In this document: piece after piece, positions 1 to 8,433 of the stretch
Numbering within the stretch: the stretch's first letter is position 1
How the letters are laid out: each line of letters begins with the position of its first letter
Source of the DNA: an uncultured Clostridia bacterium
GTDB taxonomy: Bacteria; Bacillota; Clostridia; Lachnospirales; Bianqueaceae
NCBI GenBank assembly: GCA_937892735.1
Contig: CALBGL010000042.1
Coordinates: 1 to 25,913, forward strand
Direction of reading: 5' to 3'
DNA length: 25,913 nt
The notes under the pieces: model-generated
What the model saw: the letters and a program-made list of their open reading frames with translations, nothing else
The model's database searches: none
Told to the model about the DNA's origin: nothing
Position numbers and translations under genes: made by a program

Positions 1-908
1 AGAGACCGATCCCCATCCTCTTCCGTGATTCGCCCTTCATCCAAAGCCGCCTGCAGATGCAGATAGACAATGCCGCAGTTGACGTCGCAACCTGCCTTAA
101 GTGCCATAGCCGCAGATTCCGGCGCAGTAGCTGTCACATGATGATGCGTATGGAAATCCATGATCGCCCAGCAGTCTGACACCACATGTCCCTGAAATCC
201 CCACGTATCCCGCAGGATCTTCTGTAAAAGCGTCGGACTGCCGCAGCAAGGTTCTCCATTCGTTCTATTATAGGCGCCCATCACCGCCTCCACATGACCT
301 TCCTTCACACAGGCCTCAAACGCAGGCAAATAGGTTTCCCACAGATCCTTCTGACTGACCTGCGCGTCAAACTCATGGCGAATTCCCTCCGGACCGCTAT
401 GTACTGCATAGTGTTTCGCGCAGGCCGCCGCCTTCAAATACTTGGGATCGTCTCCCTGCAATCCCTTCACAAAGGCCACACCCAGCCGAGAAGTCAGATA
501 CGGATCTTCCCCATAGGTCTCGTGGCCTCTTCCCCAGCGTGGATCCCGGAAAATATTCACATTGGGCGACCAGAATGTCAGCCCCTTATAGATGCCCCGA
601 TCCCCTTCTTCTGAATACGCCTTGTACTTGGCTCGTCCCTCTGTGGCTATGATATCGGCGATCTCATACAGTTCCTGATCATCAAACATAGCAGCCAATC
701 CGATGGCCTGCGGAAACATCGTTGCCGTCCCTGCCCGGGCCACTCCATGCAGCGCCTCATTCCACCAGTTATAAGCCGGAATCCCCAAGCGTTCAATCGG
801 CTGCGACTGATAGGTCATCTGACTCAGTTTCTCTTCCAGTGTCATATGGCTTAACAGGTCTTTTGCCCTTTCCTCAAAGGATAAGGATTCATCACTATAT
901 TTTTCCAT
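1..908 (-). CDS. GH3 family beta-glucosidase/beta-xylosidase, N-terminal part (runs off the window)
   Basis: Glycoside hydrolase family 3 enzyme, removing terminal beta-linked glucose or xylose from oligosaccharides. The 302 visible codons cover the N-terminal TIM-barrel domain; the gene is open at base 1, so the second (alpha/beta sandwich) domain lies outside. Residues 46-55 (YNWWNEALHG), 165-178 (KHYAVHSGPEGIRH) and 242-248 (VVSDCWA) match conserved GH3 blocks, and Asp245 is the expected catalytic nucleophile. The KHYAVHSGPE pattern resembles the beta-xylosidase-like clade, but substrate cannot be fixed. No signal peptide is visible, so it is probably cytoplasmic. Two in-frame ATGs exist at 914 and 908; I chose 908 because the GGGGGG run is then 6 bases upstream instead of touching the start. 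A tRNA gene and its terminator lie just upstream, so this gene has its own promoter or depends on read-through. Confidence 0.9.
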   Translation of the reverse strand, partial: MEKYSDESLSFEERAKDLLSHMTLEEKLSQMTYQSQPIERLGIPAYNWWNEALHGVARAGTATMFPQAIGLAAMFDDQELYEIADIIATEGRAKYKAYSEEGDRGIYKGLTFWSPNVNIFRDPRWGRGHETYGEDPYLTSRLGVAFVKGLQGDDPKYLKAAACAKHYAVHSGPEGIRHEFDAQVSQKDLWETYLPAFEACVKEGHVEAVMGAYNRTNGEPCCGSPTLLQKILRDTWGFQGHVVSDCWAIMDFHTHHHVTATAPESAAMALKAGCDVNCGIVYLHLQAALDEGRITEEDGDRS

Positions 909-929
909 TTTCATCCCCCCATTGATCTT

Positions 930-962
930 AAAAAAATCCCGAAAGGCAAAACCTTTCGGGAT
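930..962 (-). terminator. Rho-independent terminator after tRNA-Val
   Basis: An 11-bp perfect stem (936-946 with 952-962) with loop CAAAA is followed, on the minus strand, by a run of seven T residues (930-936 read as T). It directly follows the tRNA 3' end and precedes the GH3 start codon. Confidence 0.85.
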
Positions 963-965
963 TCG

Positions 966-1039
966 TGGGAATAACTGGGCTCGAACCAGCGACCTCCACG
1001 ATGTCAACGTGGCACTCTAACCAACTGAGCTATATTCCC
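966..1039 (-). tRNA. tRNA-Val (anticodon GAC)
   Basis: Complete cloverleaf on the minus strand. The acceptor stem pairs GGGAATA (1039-1033) with TATTCCC (973-967) and the discriminator is A. The D arm is GCTC-AGTTGGTTA-GAGT, the anticodon stem CCACG/CGTGG encloses the loop TTGACAT (anticodon GAC, valine), and the T loop is TTCGAGC. The 3' CCA is not encoded (the bases after the discriminator read CGA), so it must be added after transcription. It is a single isolated tRNA with its own promoter and terminator. Confidence 0.95.
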
Positions 1040-1056
1040 AAAAGCAAACTGACCAC

Positions 1057-1085
1057 ATTATACACGATTTCTTCTGGTTTGTAAA
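1057..1085 (-). promoter_or_regulatory. Sigma-A promoter of tRNA-Val
   Basis: On the minus strand, TTTACA (1085-1080) and TATAAT (1062-1057) are separated by exactly 17 bases; the -10 lies about 18 bases before the tRNA 5' end. It sits just after the stop codon of the acetyltransferase gene. Confidence 0.8.
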
Positions 1086-1093
1086 GCCCTTTT

Positions 1094-1618
1094 TTATAAT
1101 AAATATTCCAGCTGGCAATCGTAGGGTTCCGCCAAAGCATGTTTCTCCTGAACTTCTATCGCATCCACACACCCAAGTCCCCGATAAAAAGCCTGCGTCT
1201 CCGCTGCAGAATGCGACGAAATATAGAGTTTCTCCGCTCCCTGCTCTCTGGCCCAATTCGCCGCGATCTGAAAAAGCTCTCTGCCGATTCCCTTTCTCCG
1301 CATATCCTGCGATACGTGAAGACTCGTAAGATCCCGGTAATGGTTTCGGCTCCCTATGGACTCCTTCTCCACGGACACAAACCCCTTCAGCTTCCCTTCT
1401 TCTGTGAAAGCGCCGCACACCAGTCCTCCGGCATCTGCGGTATTCTGAAGACACCGAACCAGGAACTGATAATCCGCCTCGCTCCAGTCATCCACGAAGG
1501 GATCCGGCTTTAGCGTCCATTCACCCGCCTCTTTACGCCAGCATATGTTGACGTCCTGACGCCTTTTAAAATCTCGAAATAGATCCCGTGACACATTTAC
1601 AATCCTTTGATATCTCAT
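1094..1618 (-). CDS. GNAT family N-acetyltransferase
   Basis: A 174-residue protein of the GCN5-related acetyltransferase fold, which transfers acetyl from acetyl-CoA to an amine; the acceptor is unknown. The acetyl-CoA binding motif A is clear at about residues 100-120: LHVSQDMRRKGIGRELFQIA, with the R-R-K-G-I-G-R pyrophosphate loop. The region around 140-150 (ETQAFYRGLGC) is the typical C-terminal FYxxxGF-like block. It is the last gene of the minus-strand cluster, starting 9 bases after the sirtuin stop codon. An acetyltransferase and a deacetylase side by side is suggestive, but nothing shows they share a substrate. Confidence 0.85.
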   Translation of the reverse strand: MRYQRIVNVSRDLFRDFKRRQDVNICWRKEAGEWTLKPDPFVDDWSEADYQFLVRCLQNTADAGGLVCGAFTEEGKLKGFVSVEKESIGSRNHYRDLTSLHVSQDMRRKGIGRELFQIAANWAREQGAEKLYISSHSAAETQAFYRGLGCVDAIEVQEKHALAEPYDCQLEYLL

Positions 1619-1627
1619 ACTATCCCT

Positions 1628-2356
1628 TTAAAATGTAATCTCCTGAAAAACATCTCCAATGTTTTCGTGCAGCACCAGATCGGCCTCCTGATCCCATGGC
1701 GTACGATCCCGGTTCACCAAGACCAGATGCTTTCCCTGAAAATACGTTAAGAGCCCCGCCGCCGGGTACACGTTAAGCGATGTACCGCCTACGATCATCA
1801 GATCGGCTGCTCGTATGGCTTCCACACTCTGAGTCAACAGTTCCGAATCCAACCCTTCTTCATATAAGACCACGTCCGGCTTAATCTGACCGCCGCAGAC
1901 AGGACATCTCGGCACGCCCGTTGTCTCCGTGATGATGGACACATCATATTTCTTCCCGCACCGCATACAAGTATTTCTCAACACGGAGCCATGCAGCTCA
2001 TATACCGTTCTAGACTCTGCCTTTTGATGTAATCCGTCTATATTCTGCGTGATGACAGCTGCCAAGTTGCCGCGTCGTTCCCATTCCGCCAAGGCTCTGT
2101 GCGCCGGATTGGGCTGCGCCTCGGGATATATCAGGTTCTCCCGATAATACGCATAGAAAACCTCTGGCCGCTCCAGGAAAAAATGATGAGACAAGATCTC
2201 TTCCGGATCAGCCCCATACTGATTCCGCGCTCTATAGATTCCGTTCTCCGAGCGAAAATCTGGAATTCCGCTTTCTGTAGATACGCCGGCACCTCCGAAA
2301 AAAACTGCTTTTTTACTTTCTGTCAACCATTCTTTCAGACACTGTCTTGCTTCCAT
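1628..2356 (-). CDS. cobB: NAD-dependent protein deacylase, Sir2 family
   Basis: Sirtuin of 242 residues, removing acyl groups from lysines with NAD as co-substrate. NAD-binding blocks are GAGVSTESGIPDFRS (22-36) and TQNIDGLH (103-110). The catalytic His is 122 in LHGS, and the structural zinc is held by Cys130, Cys133, Cys151 and Cys154 (CxxC...CxxC). GGTSLNVYPAAG and the NRD segment near the C-terminus complete the Rossmann fold. The frame is open upstream to 2476, but that part overlaps rluD in another phase. I start at the ATG at 2356 because AGGAG lies 8 bases before it and the protein then has the usual family length. The rluD stop is only 4 bases upstream, so the two are probably co-transcribed. 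Confidence 0.93.
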   Translation of the reverse strand: MEARQCLKEWLTESKKAVFFGGAGVSTESGIPDFRSENGIYRARNQYGADPEEILSHHFFLERPEVFYAYYRENLIYPEAQPNPAHRALAEWERRGNLAAVITQNIDGLHQKAESRTVYELHGSVLRNTCMRCGKKYDVSIITETTGVPRCPVCGGQIKPDVVLYEEGLDSELLTQSVEAIRAADLMIVGGTSLNVYPAAGLLTYFQGKHLVLVNRDRTPWDQEADLVLHENIGDVFQEITF

Positions 2357-2360
2357 CCTC

Positions 2361-3320
2361 TCATCTCCTATTCTGTCTGAGTACATGCAGGATCCGCATA
2401 AAATAGTCCGGCAGTGGAATCTCAAAATGCTTGTACTCCCCCGTAATCGGATGCTCGAATCCCAGTACTTTAGCAACGAGGATCTGTCCTGTCAAGTCCT
2501 CCTGAGAGATTCCTCGCAGGAGCGACTTATCCTGACCGCTCAATCCACTAGGCCCGTATAGGGGATCCCCCAGCAATGGATGTCCCATACTTTTCATATG
2601 TACTCGGATCTGATGCGTGCGCCCGGTCTCTAAGCGCGCTTCTACATACGTAAAACCGCCAAACCTCTCTAAGACGTGCCAATGCGTAACGGCCCGCCTG
2701 CCATCCGGACGAATCGCCATCTTTTTCCGATCCTGCTCTGAGCGTCCCAAAGGCGCACGGATCGTCCCCTCTTCTTCCTTTGGATTCCCATATACAATCG
2801 CATGATACACCCGTTCGATGTCGTGTACTTTCAAGCGATCCGCCATTCCCTGATGCGCTCTGTCCGTCTTGCAAACAACCAGAAGCCCCGCCGTATCTTT
2901 ATCAATACGATGTACAATCCCGGGCCGCGCCACACCATTGATCCCGGATAAAGCGCCTGCAAAATGATACAGAAGGCCATTCACCAGCGTACCGCTGTAA
3001 TGTCCGGGAGCCGGATGCACCACCATCCCCCGCGGTTTATTCACCACCAGCAAATCCTCATCCTCATACACAATCTCCAGCGGTATATTTTCGGGCCGGA
3101 TATCCAGTGGTTCCGGCGGAGGCAGCGTGATCATCAGATGATCTCCTTCCACCACCTTTTCACTATTTTTCGCCGTCTGTCCATTTCTTGTGATATTCCC
3201 CTGGGATAATAGCTTCTGAATTCTGGATCTGGACAATTCCGGCAGCTCTCCCGATAAAAATTTATCCAGACGACTGCCTGCTTCTTCTTTCTCTACCCGA
3301 ATATTGAGTATCTCATCCAT
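2361..3320 (-). CDS. rluD: RluA/RluD-family 23S rRNA pseudouridine synthase
   Basis: RNA pseudouridine synthase of 319 residues. An N-terminal S4 RNA-binding domain (AGSRLDKFLSGELPELSRSRIQKLL, about residues 14-38) is followed by the catalytic domain, with the signature HRIDKDTAGL. Asp140 (of HRID) is the catalytic nucleophile. The block GRTHQIRVHMKSMGHPLLGDPLYG is characteristic of RluA-type enzymes. In the usual Firmicutes arrangement the gene follows lspA, as here. The ATG at 3320 overlaps the lspA stop by 8 bases and gives the canonical N-terminus. An in-frame ATG at 3344 adds eight residues and cannot be excluded. The member of the RluC/RluD/YlyB group cannot be fixed from sequence alone. 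Confidence 0.92.
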   Translation of the reverse strand: MDEILNIRVEKEEAGSRLDKFLSGELPELSRSRIQKLLSQGNITRNGQTAKNSEKVVEGDHLMITLPPPEPLDIRPENIPLEIVYEDEDLLVVNKPRGMVVHPAPGHYSGTLVNGLLYHFAGALSGINGVARPGIVHRIDKDTAGLLVVCKTDRAHQGMADRLKVHDIERVYHAIVYGNPKEEEGTIRAPLGRSEQDRKKMAIRPDGRRAVTHWHVLERFGGFTYVEARLETGRTHQIRVHMKSMGHPLLGDPLYGPSGLSGQDKSLLRGISQEDLTGQILVAKVLGFEHPITGEYKHFEIPLPDYFMRILHVLRQNRR

Positions 3321-3825
3321 CCAGCGATTCTTCTTTCTGCTCATGCCCCATCAATGGATCCAGCAGATGAGGCCGAAATACCAATATGAGAAATACCAAA
3401 ATTCCACCCACAACCACAAAACAATCCGCCAGATTAAAGACGGGGAATCGGAACCAGTAAAATTCAAACATGTCCACCACAAAACCGCGGAAAATCCGAT
3501 CGATTTGATTTCCGGCGGCTCCCGCCAAAATCAATGTATAACATACATGAAGCAGCCAGTATTGTTTCCCTCCCGGTACTTTATGATAGAGATATAAAAG
3601 CGCCGCCGTGACTGCAATGGATATCACTGTTAAAAGCACTGTCTGTCCCTGCAGAATTCCAAAAGCAGCCCCTCGATTCTCCACATAGGTAAAGCGAAAG
3701 ACTCCCGGAATCAAATCGATTACGGTCCCATCCGCTAGTGTTTCGAGAGCCCACCATTTCACCAGTTGATCTGCTCCTACCAAAATCAATGCCGCCAGAA
3801 GCAGCATGAAATATCGTTTCTTCAT
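3313..3825 (-). CDS. lspA: Lipoprotein signal peptidase (signal peptidase II)
   Basis: Integral membrane aspartyl protease of 170 residues that cleaves the signal peptide of lipidated prolipoproteins. Four hydrophobic segments are visible (about 6-18, 60-80, 88-104 and 129-150). Family blocks are NRGAAFGIL (50-58), AGNQIDRIFRGFVVDMFEF (104-122) and FNLADC (130-135). Asp118 and Asp134 correspond to the catalytic pair. GAGG lies 9 bases before the ATG. It sits between ylmH and rluD, as in many Firmicutes. At least two products in this window (the TPR protein and the protein starting at 22406) carry lipoboxes and would be substrates. Confidence 0.96.
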   Translation of the reverse strand: MKKRYFMLLLAALILVGADQLVKWWALETLADGTVIDLIPGVFRFTYVENRGAAFGILQGQTVLLTVISIAVTAALLYLYHKVPGGKQYWLLHVCYTLILAGAAGNQIDRIFRGFVVDMFEFYWFRFPVFNLADCFVVVGGILVFLILVFRPHLLDPLMGHEQKEESLDG

Positions 3826-3847
3826 TTCTTATATCCTCTTCATGCCA

Positions 3848-4609
3848 TTATCCGAAACGTTCTGCCCGAACCTGAATGCGTCCGGACTTAGATGTACCGG
3901 TCATTCCCTTCAGCTTCAGCCGTCCTTTTCCACGCACTGTCAGTAATGCCCCTTCCCCCACCATCTGATCCGTCTTACCACACAGATGATGATCGATCTG
4001 CACTCTGCCTGCTCGAATCAGATCGGCCGCCTCCCCTCGTCCCATACCAAAGCCACGGCTCAAAACTGCATCTAACCGAAGGGAGGCCACGCTGATTACC
4101 AGCTCTTTTCCATGCGGCATCACATCTTCCAGGCTCCCGTCGTACCGCTGAACATCCACCGGAACATGGCCCACCTCTCGCAGATTTTCCATAAGAAAGC
4201 CAGCCATCTCCTCACAGACGAAGATAAGTGCCCCTTTTTCCCGCACCAGAATATCGCCTGTCTTTTTCCTGTCAATCCCACATCCAAGAATAGAGCCCAA
4301 GTAATCTCGATGCTGCGGTGGCTTTCTGACGAACTGCGCACCCCGTGGACGAATTTCCAGACAACAAATCGGAAAGGTCGTCTCTTCCTCATAGAAAAAC
4401 GGGGGACAAAAGGAAGCCATTCTTCTCTCAGCCCCCTCGTATCCTCCGTTATATTCTACTCTTACAGATACATGCTTTTCTAAATCATACAGCAGCTCCT
4501 GCTGGGCTGTATCCAAAAAGTCCGAATACATAGGAATACTATACGCTTCCGCCTGTCTTACCAGATCCATTAAATGGCTTCTCAGCCATTTCTCCTCTCC
4601 CTGCGCCAC
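3848..4609 (-). CDS. ylmH: YlmH family S4-domain RNA-binding protein
   Basis: A 253-residue protein of the YlmH family. The C-terminal S4 RNA-binding domain covers about residues 175-245 (LDAVLSRGFGMGRGEAADLI, then AGRVQIDHH). The N-terminal part holds the family's uncharacterised alpha/beta region. Members are encoded beside sepF and influence division-gene function or ribosome rescue; the specific role here is inference. I set the start at a GTG (4609-4607): it lies one base after the sepF stop, has GGAG 7 bases upstream, and gives the normal family length of about 255. The frame remains open further upstream to 4708, but that extension lies inside sepF. Confidence 0.9.
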   Translation of the reverse strand: MAQGEEKWLRSHLMDLVRQAEAYSIPMYSDFLDTAQQELLYDLEKHVSVRVEYNGGYEGAERRMASFCPPFFYEEETTFPICCLEIRPRGAQFVRKPPQHRDYLGSILGCGIDRKKTGDILVREKGALIFVCEEMAGFLMENLREVGHVPVDVQRYDGSLEDVMPHGKELVISVASLRLDAVLSRGFGMGRGEAADLIRAGRVQIDHHLCGKTDQMVGEGALLTVRGKGRLKLKGMTGTSKSGRIQVRAERFG

Positions 4610-4610
4610 C

Positions 4611-5213
4611 TTACTGCTCCGTCCCCCAAGGGAAAACCAGGCCACCCTCGTTCTGCAGGGTTTTACGGAAATCGATACTTGCCGCAATATCCACATTCCC
4701 TGGCGCAATCATATAAATCTTATCCGCGATTCGCTGGATATTTCCATTCAGTGCATAACAGGAGCCGCACAGGAAATCCGTGATACGCTGCGCAATTGGC
4801 TGCTCTACAAATTCCAGATTAATCACAACCGGCTTATTATTTCGAATATCATCGGAAATGTTCTTTGCCTCCTCGAAAGATTCCGGGCTGGCCACAACGA
4901 CTTCCATCTGCACATTCGCATGCAGATTCACCACTTTCGGATTGGCGGCTGCTCGTTCCGGCTGCCGGTAAGATTCCCGATATGCCGAAGAAGCGCTTCG
5001 GCTCGCAGACCGATGTGGACGATATGGCGCCTGCTGCGCGGGTTCTTCTTCCTCCGACTCTTCCTGTCTGAAATGGATCTCACTCCTGGGAACCGCAGTC
5101 CGTTCCGCAGAGTACACAGCGCTTCTGGGCTCTTCGTAGGTCTCGTTATCCTCCTCTTCCTCCTGGGCCGGTGCCCATCCAATCTTCTCTAATAAATGGT
5201 CAAACTTTCCCAT
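4611..5213 (-). CDS. sepF: Cell division protein SepF
   Basis: SepF, 200 residues, an FtsZ-interacting membrane-associated protein that organises the division ring. The start MGKFDHLLEKIGW fits an amphipathic membrane-binding helix. A charged, low-complexity linker (about 20-95, rich in E, R, S, A) follows. The DUF552 core is at about 104-190: VVVASPESFEEAKNISDDIR, then VVINLEF, and LCGSCYALNGNIQRIADKIYMIAPGNV. The linker is long compared with the short Bacillus protein. It lies between yggS and ylmH, so ylmG/yggT, commonly found between sepF and ylmH, is absent here. Confidence 0.95.
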   Translation of the reverse strand: MGKFDHLLEKIGWAPAQEEEEDNETYEEPRSAVYSAERTAVPRSEIHFRQEESEEEEPAQQAPYRPHRSASRSASSAYRESYRQPERAAANPKVVNLHANVQMEVVVASPESFEEAKNISDDIRNNKPVVINLEFVEQPIAQRITDFLCGSCYALNGNIQRIADKIYMIAPGNVDIAASIDFRKTLQNEGGLVFPWGTEQ

Positions 5214-5246
5214 AATCTCTTATCCTTTCTCTGTTCCAGCCTTATT

Positions 5247-5957
5247 TCAGGCTGTCGTATACTGCCGGACCCCAAACAGCGCGGTCCCGATTCGAACTAA
5301 GGTTGCGCCTTCCTCAATCGCCACCTGATAGTCATTGGTCATCCCCATGGATAACACATTCATTTCTATATTATGAAACGGATTGCTCTTATTGTCAATA
5401 AAAAGTTGTCGCAAGGTACGAAAAACCGGACGATTCTCTTCTGGATTCTCTACGAACGGCGCAATCGTCATGAGCCCCTCGACTCGCAGATGGGTGAGGA
5501 CACTCATCTGCTCCAGCATGTCAGGCAATTCCTCCACGGAAATCCCAAATTTACTTTCTTCACCTGCCACATTGATTTCAATCAATACCTTAGGGTACAG
5601 TCCGAGTTCTCCCCCAATTCGGTCGATATCCCGAGCCAGACGCAGACTGTCTACCGAATGAATCAGTTCTACCTTATCTAACACCTGACGCACCTTGTTC
5701 CGCTGCAAATGTCCAATCATATGAAAGTGGACTCTGTCTCCAAAATGCTGTTTCTTCTCCGCGATTTCCTGTGCATGATTTTCTCCCGCCATTCGCATTC
5801 CCAGTTGATATGCCATTTCCAATACTTCCATCGGCTGCGTCTTGGTCACCGGAAGAAGTGTAATCTCCTCCGGGCAGCGCCCTGCGCGTTTTGCGGCTTC
5901 TTCTATATTCTTTCTGACTTGCAGAAATCGTTGCTCGTACACCTCAAGCTGCTCCAC
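5247..5957 (-). CDS. yggS: YggS/PROSC family pyridoxal-phosphate-binding protein
   Basis: PLP homeostasis protein of 236 residues with the alanine-racemase-like barrel. The PLP-binding lysine is Lys39 in LLPVTKT, and the phosphate-binding end is seen in LSMGMTNDYQVAIEEGATLVRIGTALFG near the C-terminus. Other family blocks are GENHAQE, HFHMIGHLQRNK and SVDS. The start is a GTG (5957-5955), preceded by AAGGAG about 9 bases upstream; the open reading frame has no better ATG nearby. It begins 14 bases before the end of the TPR gene, indicating translational coupling. The position just before sepF is conserved in Gram-positives, where it is called ylmE. Confidence 0.93.
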   Translation of the reverse strand: MEQLEVYEQRFLQVRKNIEEAAKRAGRCPEEITLLPVTKTQPMEVLEMAYQLGMRMAGENHAQEIAEKKQHFGDRVHFHMIGHLQRNKVRQVLDKVELIHSVDSLRLARDIDRIGGELGLYPKVLIEINVAGEESKFGISVEELPDMLEQMSVLTHLRVEGLMTIAPFVENPEENRPVFRTLRQLFIDNKSNPFHNIEMNVLSMGMTNDYQVAIEEGATLVRIGTALFGVRQYTTA

Positions 5958-6966
5958 TTTCTTCTTCTCCTTCCCGTGAAAGATCCTTCGCCGTCTTATA
6001 GTCTGCCAACGCGTCCTCTGGATCTCCCATATTCTCTCTTGTTTCTCCCCGCAGCATATACGCCGCAGCTAGATTCGGCTTTAACAGGATTGCCTGCGTA
6101 AAATCAGCCTCTGCCTGCTCATATTGACCGAGCGCCATATAGCAACTTCCTCGATTCAGATATCCCGCGTAGTCCTCCTGCTCCAGGAGTGCTATCGAGT
6201 AATTGGCAATGGCCTGTTCGTATTCACTCCGTGCATAATATAAGTCTCCCAGCAGCGCATATCCGGCCAGGAATCCATCCTGCATTCCGATTGCCTGTAC
6301 ACAGTCCTTCTGTGCCTGATCATAATCGCCTGCCAGAATGCAAATCTGCGCTCTTTGCAAATAGAATCGCGGATTCTCTCCCTCTATAGCAATCGCCTGA
6401 TCCAGTGCATTTCTTGCTCGTTCCAGTTCGCCCGCCGTCAAATACGCATTTCCTAATAATGCAAGATACACCGCATTACTGCCTGGTTCTAATGTCTCTG
6501 CTCGTTCCAAATCTGTCTCTGCCTGCTCATATTGTCCTAGACAGGCATAGGCCGCACTCCGCTGTCCATAGGCATCCGCATACTCGGAATTCAGAGAAAT
6601 GGCCTGCGATAGCGCTTCTATACTTTCTTCATACTGGTTCAGATAGTATCTCGCAAGTCCCAGGTTATACCAATAAACCGCATTATCGCCGCCCTGTTCT
6701 ACGGCTTTCTCCAGATCTTCCTGCGCCAGTTTATACTTCCCCTGTTCCAACAGAATTGCGCCTCTGCCATTATATACCTCGCCGTTATCCGGACTCAATT
6801 CTGCCAGACGATCATATTTCTGCAAGGCCTGCTGCCAATCGCCTTCCTCTGCTGCCTGCCGCGCCTCCTGCAAGAGTTTATACGGATCCACTGGCGAAGA
6901 GGTACAACCATTCAGAAATACAGCATATAATACCAATCCTAACAGAAACTGCCTTATTCTCCTCAT
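5944..6966 (-). CDS. TPR-repeat lipoprotein
   Basis: A 340-residue predicted lipoprotein. The N-terminus MRRIRQFLLGLVLYAVFLNGC has a basic start, a hydrophobic core and a lipobox-like LNGC with Cys21. The rest is a row of about eight to nine tetratricopeptide repeats of 34 residues, with the usual pattern such as GRGAILLEQGKYKLAQEDLEKA, YWYNLGLARYYLNQYEESIEAL and YAGYLNRGSCYMALGQYEQA. TPR arrays act as protein-protein scaffolds; the partner is unknown. An in-frame ATG at 6984 adds six residues. I prefer 6966 because GAGGAG precedes it (although only 3 bases away) and the signal peptide then begins cleanly. It lies between the HlyD-like gene (stop at 6988) and yggS, which it overlaps. Confidence 0.85.
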   Translation of the reverse strand: MRRIRQFLLGLVLYAVFLNGCTSSPVDPYKLLQEARQAAEEGDWQQALQKYDRLAELSPDNGEVYNGRGAILLEQGKYKLAQEDLEKAVEQGGDNAVYWYNLGLARYYLNQYEESIEALSQAISLNSEYADAYGQRSAAYACLGQYEQAETDLERAETLEPGSNAVYLALLGNAYLTAGELERARNALDQAIAIEGENPRFYLQRAQICILAGDYDQAQKDCVQAIGMQDGFLAGYALLGDLYYARSEYEQAIANYSIALLEQEDYAGYLNRGSCYMALGQYEQAEADFTQAILLKPNLAAAYMLRGETRENMGDPEDALADYKTAKDLSREGEEESGAA

Positions 6967-6987
6967 CGGCTCCTCTTTTCCCATCGG

Positions 6988-8388
6988 TTATGGAATCAAA
7001 ATCTGATCATACAGCTTAACCCCTCCCACAATTGCATACCGATCTGTTTCATATAAGATTTCTACAACCTGAAGCTGCTGATATCCTCCATTCACCGTAT
7101 ACACATAGGATAAGGTTTCTTGCTCTCCTAATGACATCACCTGATCTGTCCCGCTCTGAATCATCAGAGCACCCTCGGTTAAACCTTCTGGCATCTCAAA
7201 ATAAACATACCCCGTCTCGTTTTCTCCTCCGGCACGAGTATATACGACTTCAATCGGAAACAGCACGTCCCCTTCTTCCTGTCGGATCATCAGACAATCT
7301 TGTCCTAAACTATCATATACATAGTCCTGAGGAACACGGTAATAGGGCTGCTGCAGAATGCACTCCTTCGGAACCTGTATTCCTTCCTCTCCCGAAAAAC
7401 GAAATTCCAGATTCACCAGCCGTCGATTTGCATATCGACTCAAATAATCCGAGATTTTCAAGACAATCTTATACTGTTCTCCCTGCTGTTCCTTGCCAAG
7501 CACTTCTCCTGTAAGCGAATTTCCTTCGATATAGAAACGGCAATTACTCCCTTCTTCGAAGTTTTCCGTCTGCGCCGCATCCGCAAAAAAAGTGATCTGC
7601 CAATCCTGTCCCGTGACCAAGCGATACAGCGGATCTCCTTCCTCAATCGTCTGCAGATTCAGCGTAATGGCCTCGTACTCACTCTGATAATTGCTTATGA
7701 AATCCTGCGTCACCTGCTCCCAAGTCCATCCTTCATAATTATCATATGTATAGGAGATCATGCCTGCTTCAGGTATTGTGATATTCGCGCTCTGTTCATT
7801 CATCTGATCTTCATAGATCCCCTGTTCTTCCAACATCGCATTGATCTTCTCATTCTGCAAGATCGCCAGAAGACTCTGCCGCTGATCCATCGTTGTTTGC
7901 ACATTATTTTTCATGGAATAGAGCGCATCGTAATGATTGGCTGTCTTTCCCCGCACATAGGCTGCAATCTGCTCTCCAATCTGCGTATCTAACTGCTGGA
8001 AATCCTCTGCATATTCGCTGGCTGCCGCCTCGTTGAGCAACTGCTCATATAGATCGTCCATCTTTTGCTCCAAAAGATCCCCATAATAATTATTTCGCAA
8101 GGAACAAATCATGGTCCCCTCGGAAAGATGCCGATTCCCTGGATAATAATACTCCACCACACCGCTCTGCGATGCTCGAATGAGCTGTTCCTCTCTCGTG
8201 ATCACACCTGTAAAGGATGCCACCTCTTCCAGATCTCCGCTCTGTGCCACCACATAATTCATCTTGCTGGTTTGTGCCAAAAAGAAAGACTGTACCACCA
8301 CATACAAGAAAATAACCACAATCACAATATACACCCAGCGAAATCTCTTGCTGCTTCTTTTTTTCTCTTTCTTTATCTTCTTACTCAC
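6988..8388 (-). CDS. HlyD-like membrane-anchored protein of the sepF cluster
   Basis: A 466-residue protein with a strongly basic start (MSKKIKKEKKRSSKRFR) and one membrane segment at about 17-37, followed by a large extracytoplasmic region. After the membrane comes a lipoyl/biotinyl-like half (GDLEEVASFTGVITREEQLIRASQSGVVEYYYPGN split over about 50-85). A helical region (about 90-200) and a beta-rich C-terminal part (about 250-460) follow. This is the HlyD/periplasmic-adaptor layout, but no ABC transporter or outer partner is encoded next to it. Related proteins in Clostridia occur upstream of yggS-sepF, so a role in envelope or division is an inference from context. The start is a GTG (8388-8386) preceded by GGAAGG. 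It is the first gene of the cluster. Confidence 0.75.
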   Translation of the reverse strand: MSKKIKKEKKRSSKRFRWVYIVIVVIFLYVVVQSFFLAQTSKMNYVVAQSGDLEEVASFTGVITREEQLIRASQSGVVEYYYPGNRHLSEGTMICSLRNNYYGDLLEQKMDDLYEQLLNEAAASEYAEDFQQLDTQIGEQIAAYVRGKTANHYDALYSMKNNVQTTMDQRQSLLAILQNEKINAMLEEQGIYEDQMNEQSANITIPEAGMISYTYDNYEGWTWEQVTQDFISNYQSEYEAITLNLQTIEEGDPLYRLVTGQDWQITFFADAAQTENFEEGSNCRFYIEGNSLTGEVLGKEQQGEQYKIVLKISDYLSRYANRRLVNLEFRFSGEEGIQVPKECILQQPYYRVPQDYVYDSLGQDCLMIRQEEGDVLFPIEVVYTRAGGENETGYVYFEMPEGLTEGALMIQSGTDQVMSLGEQETLSYVYTVNGGYQQLQVVEILYETDRYAIVGGVKLYDQILIP

Positions 8389-8433
8389 CTTTACACCTTC
8401 CTGTATTCTGGCATTTATCCCGTTATATATATC

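Noticed and set aside
1017..1454. 145-codon minus-strand frame overlapping the GNAT gene and the tRNA
   Set aside because: It overlaps both a complete tRNA and the GNAT gene; the GNAT frame has the acetyl-CoA motif.
2357..2476. N-terminal extension of the sirtuin to 282 residues
   Set aside because: It lies inside the rluD coding sequence, lacks a ribosome binding site, and the 242-residue version has the normal sirtuin N-terminus.
6405..7019. 204-codon plus-strand open frame over the TPR and HlyD-like genes
   Set aside because: Antisense to two supported genes, rich in His/Pro/Arg as expected for a shadow frame, without a ribosome binding site.
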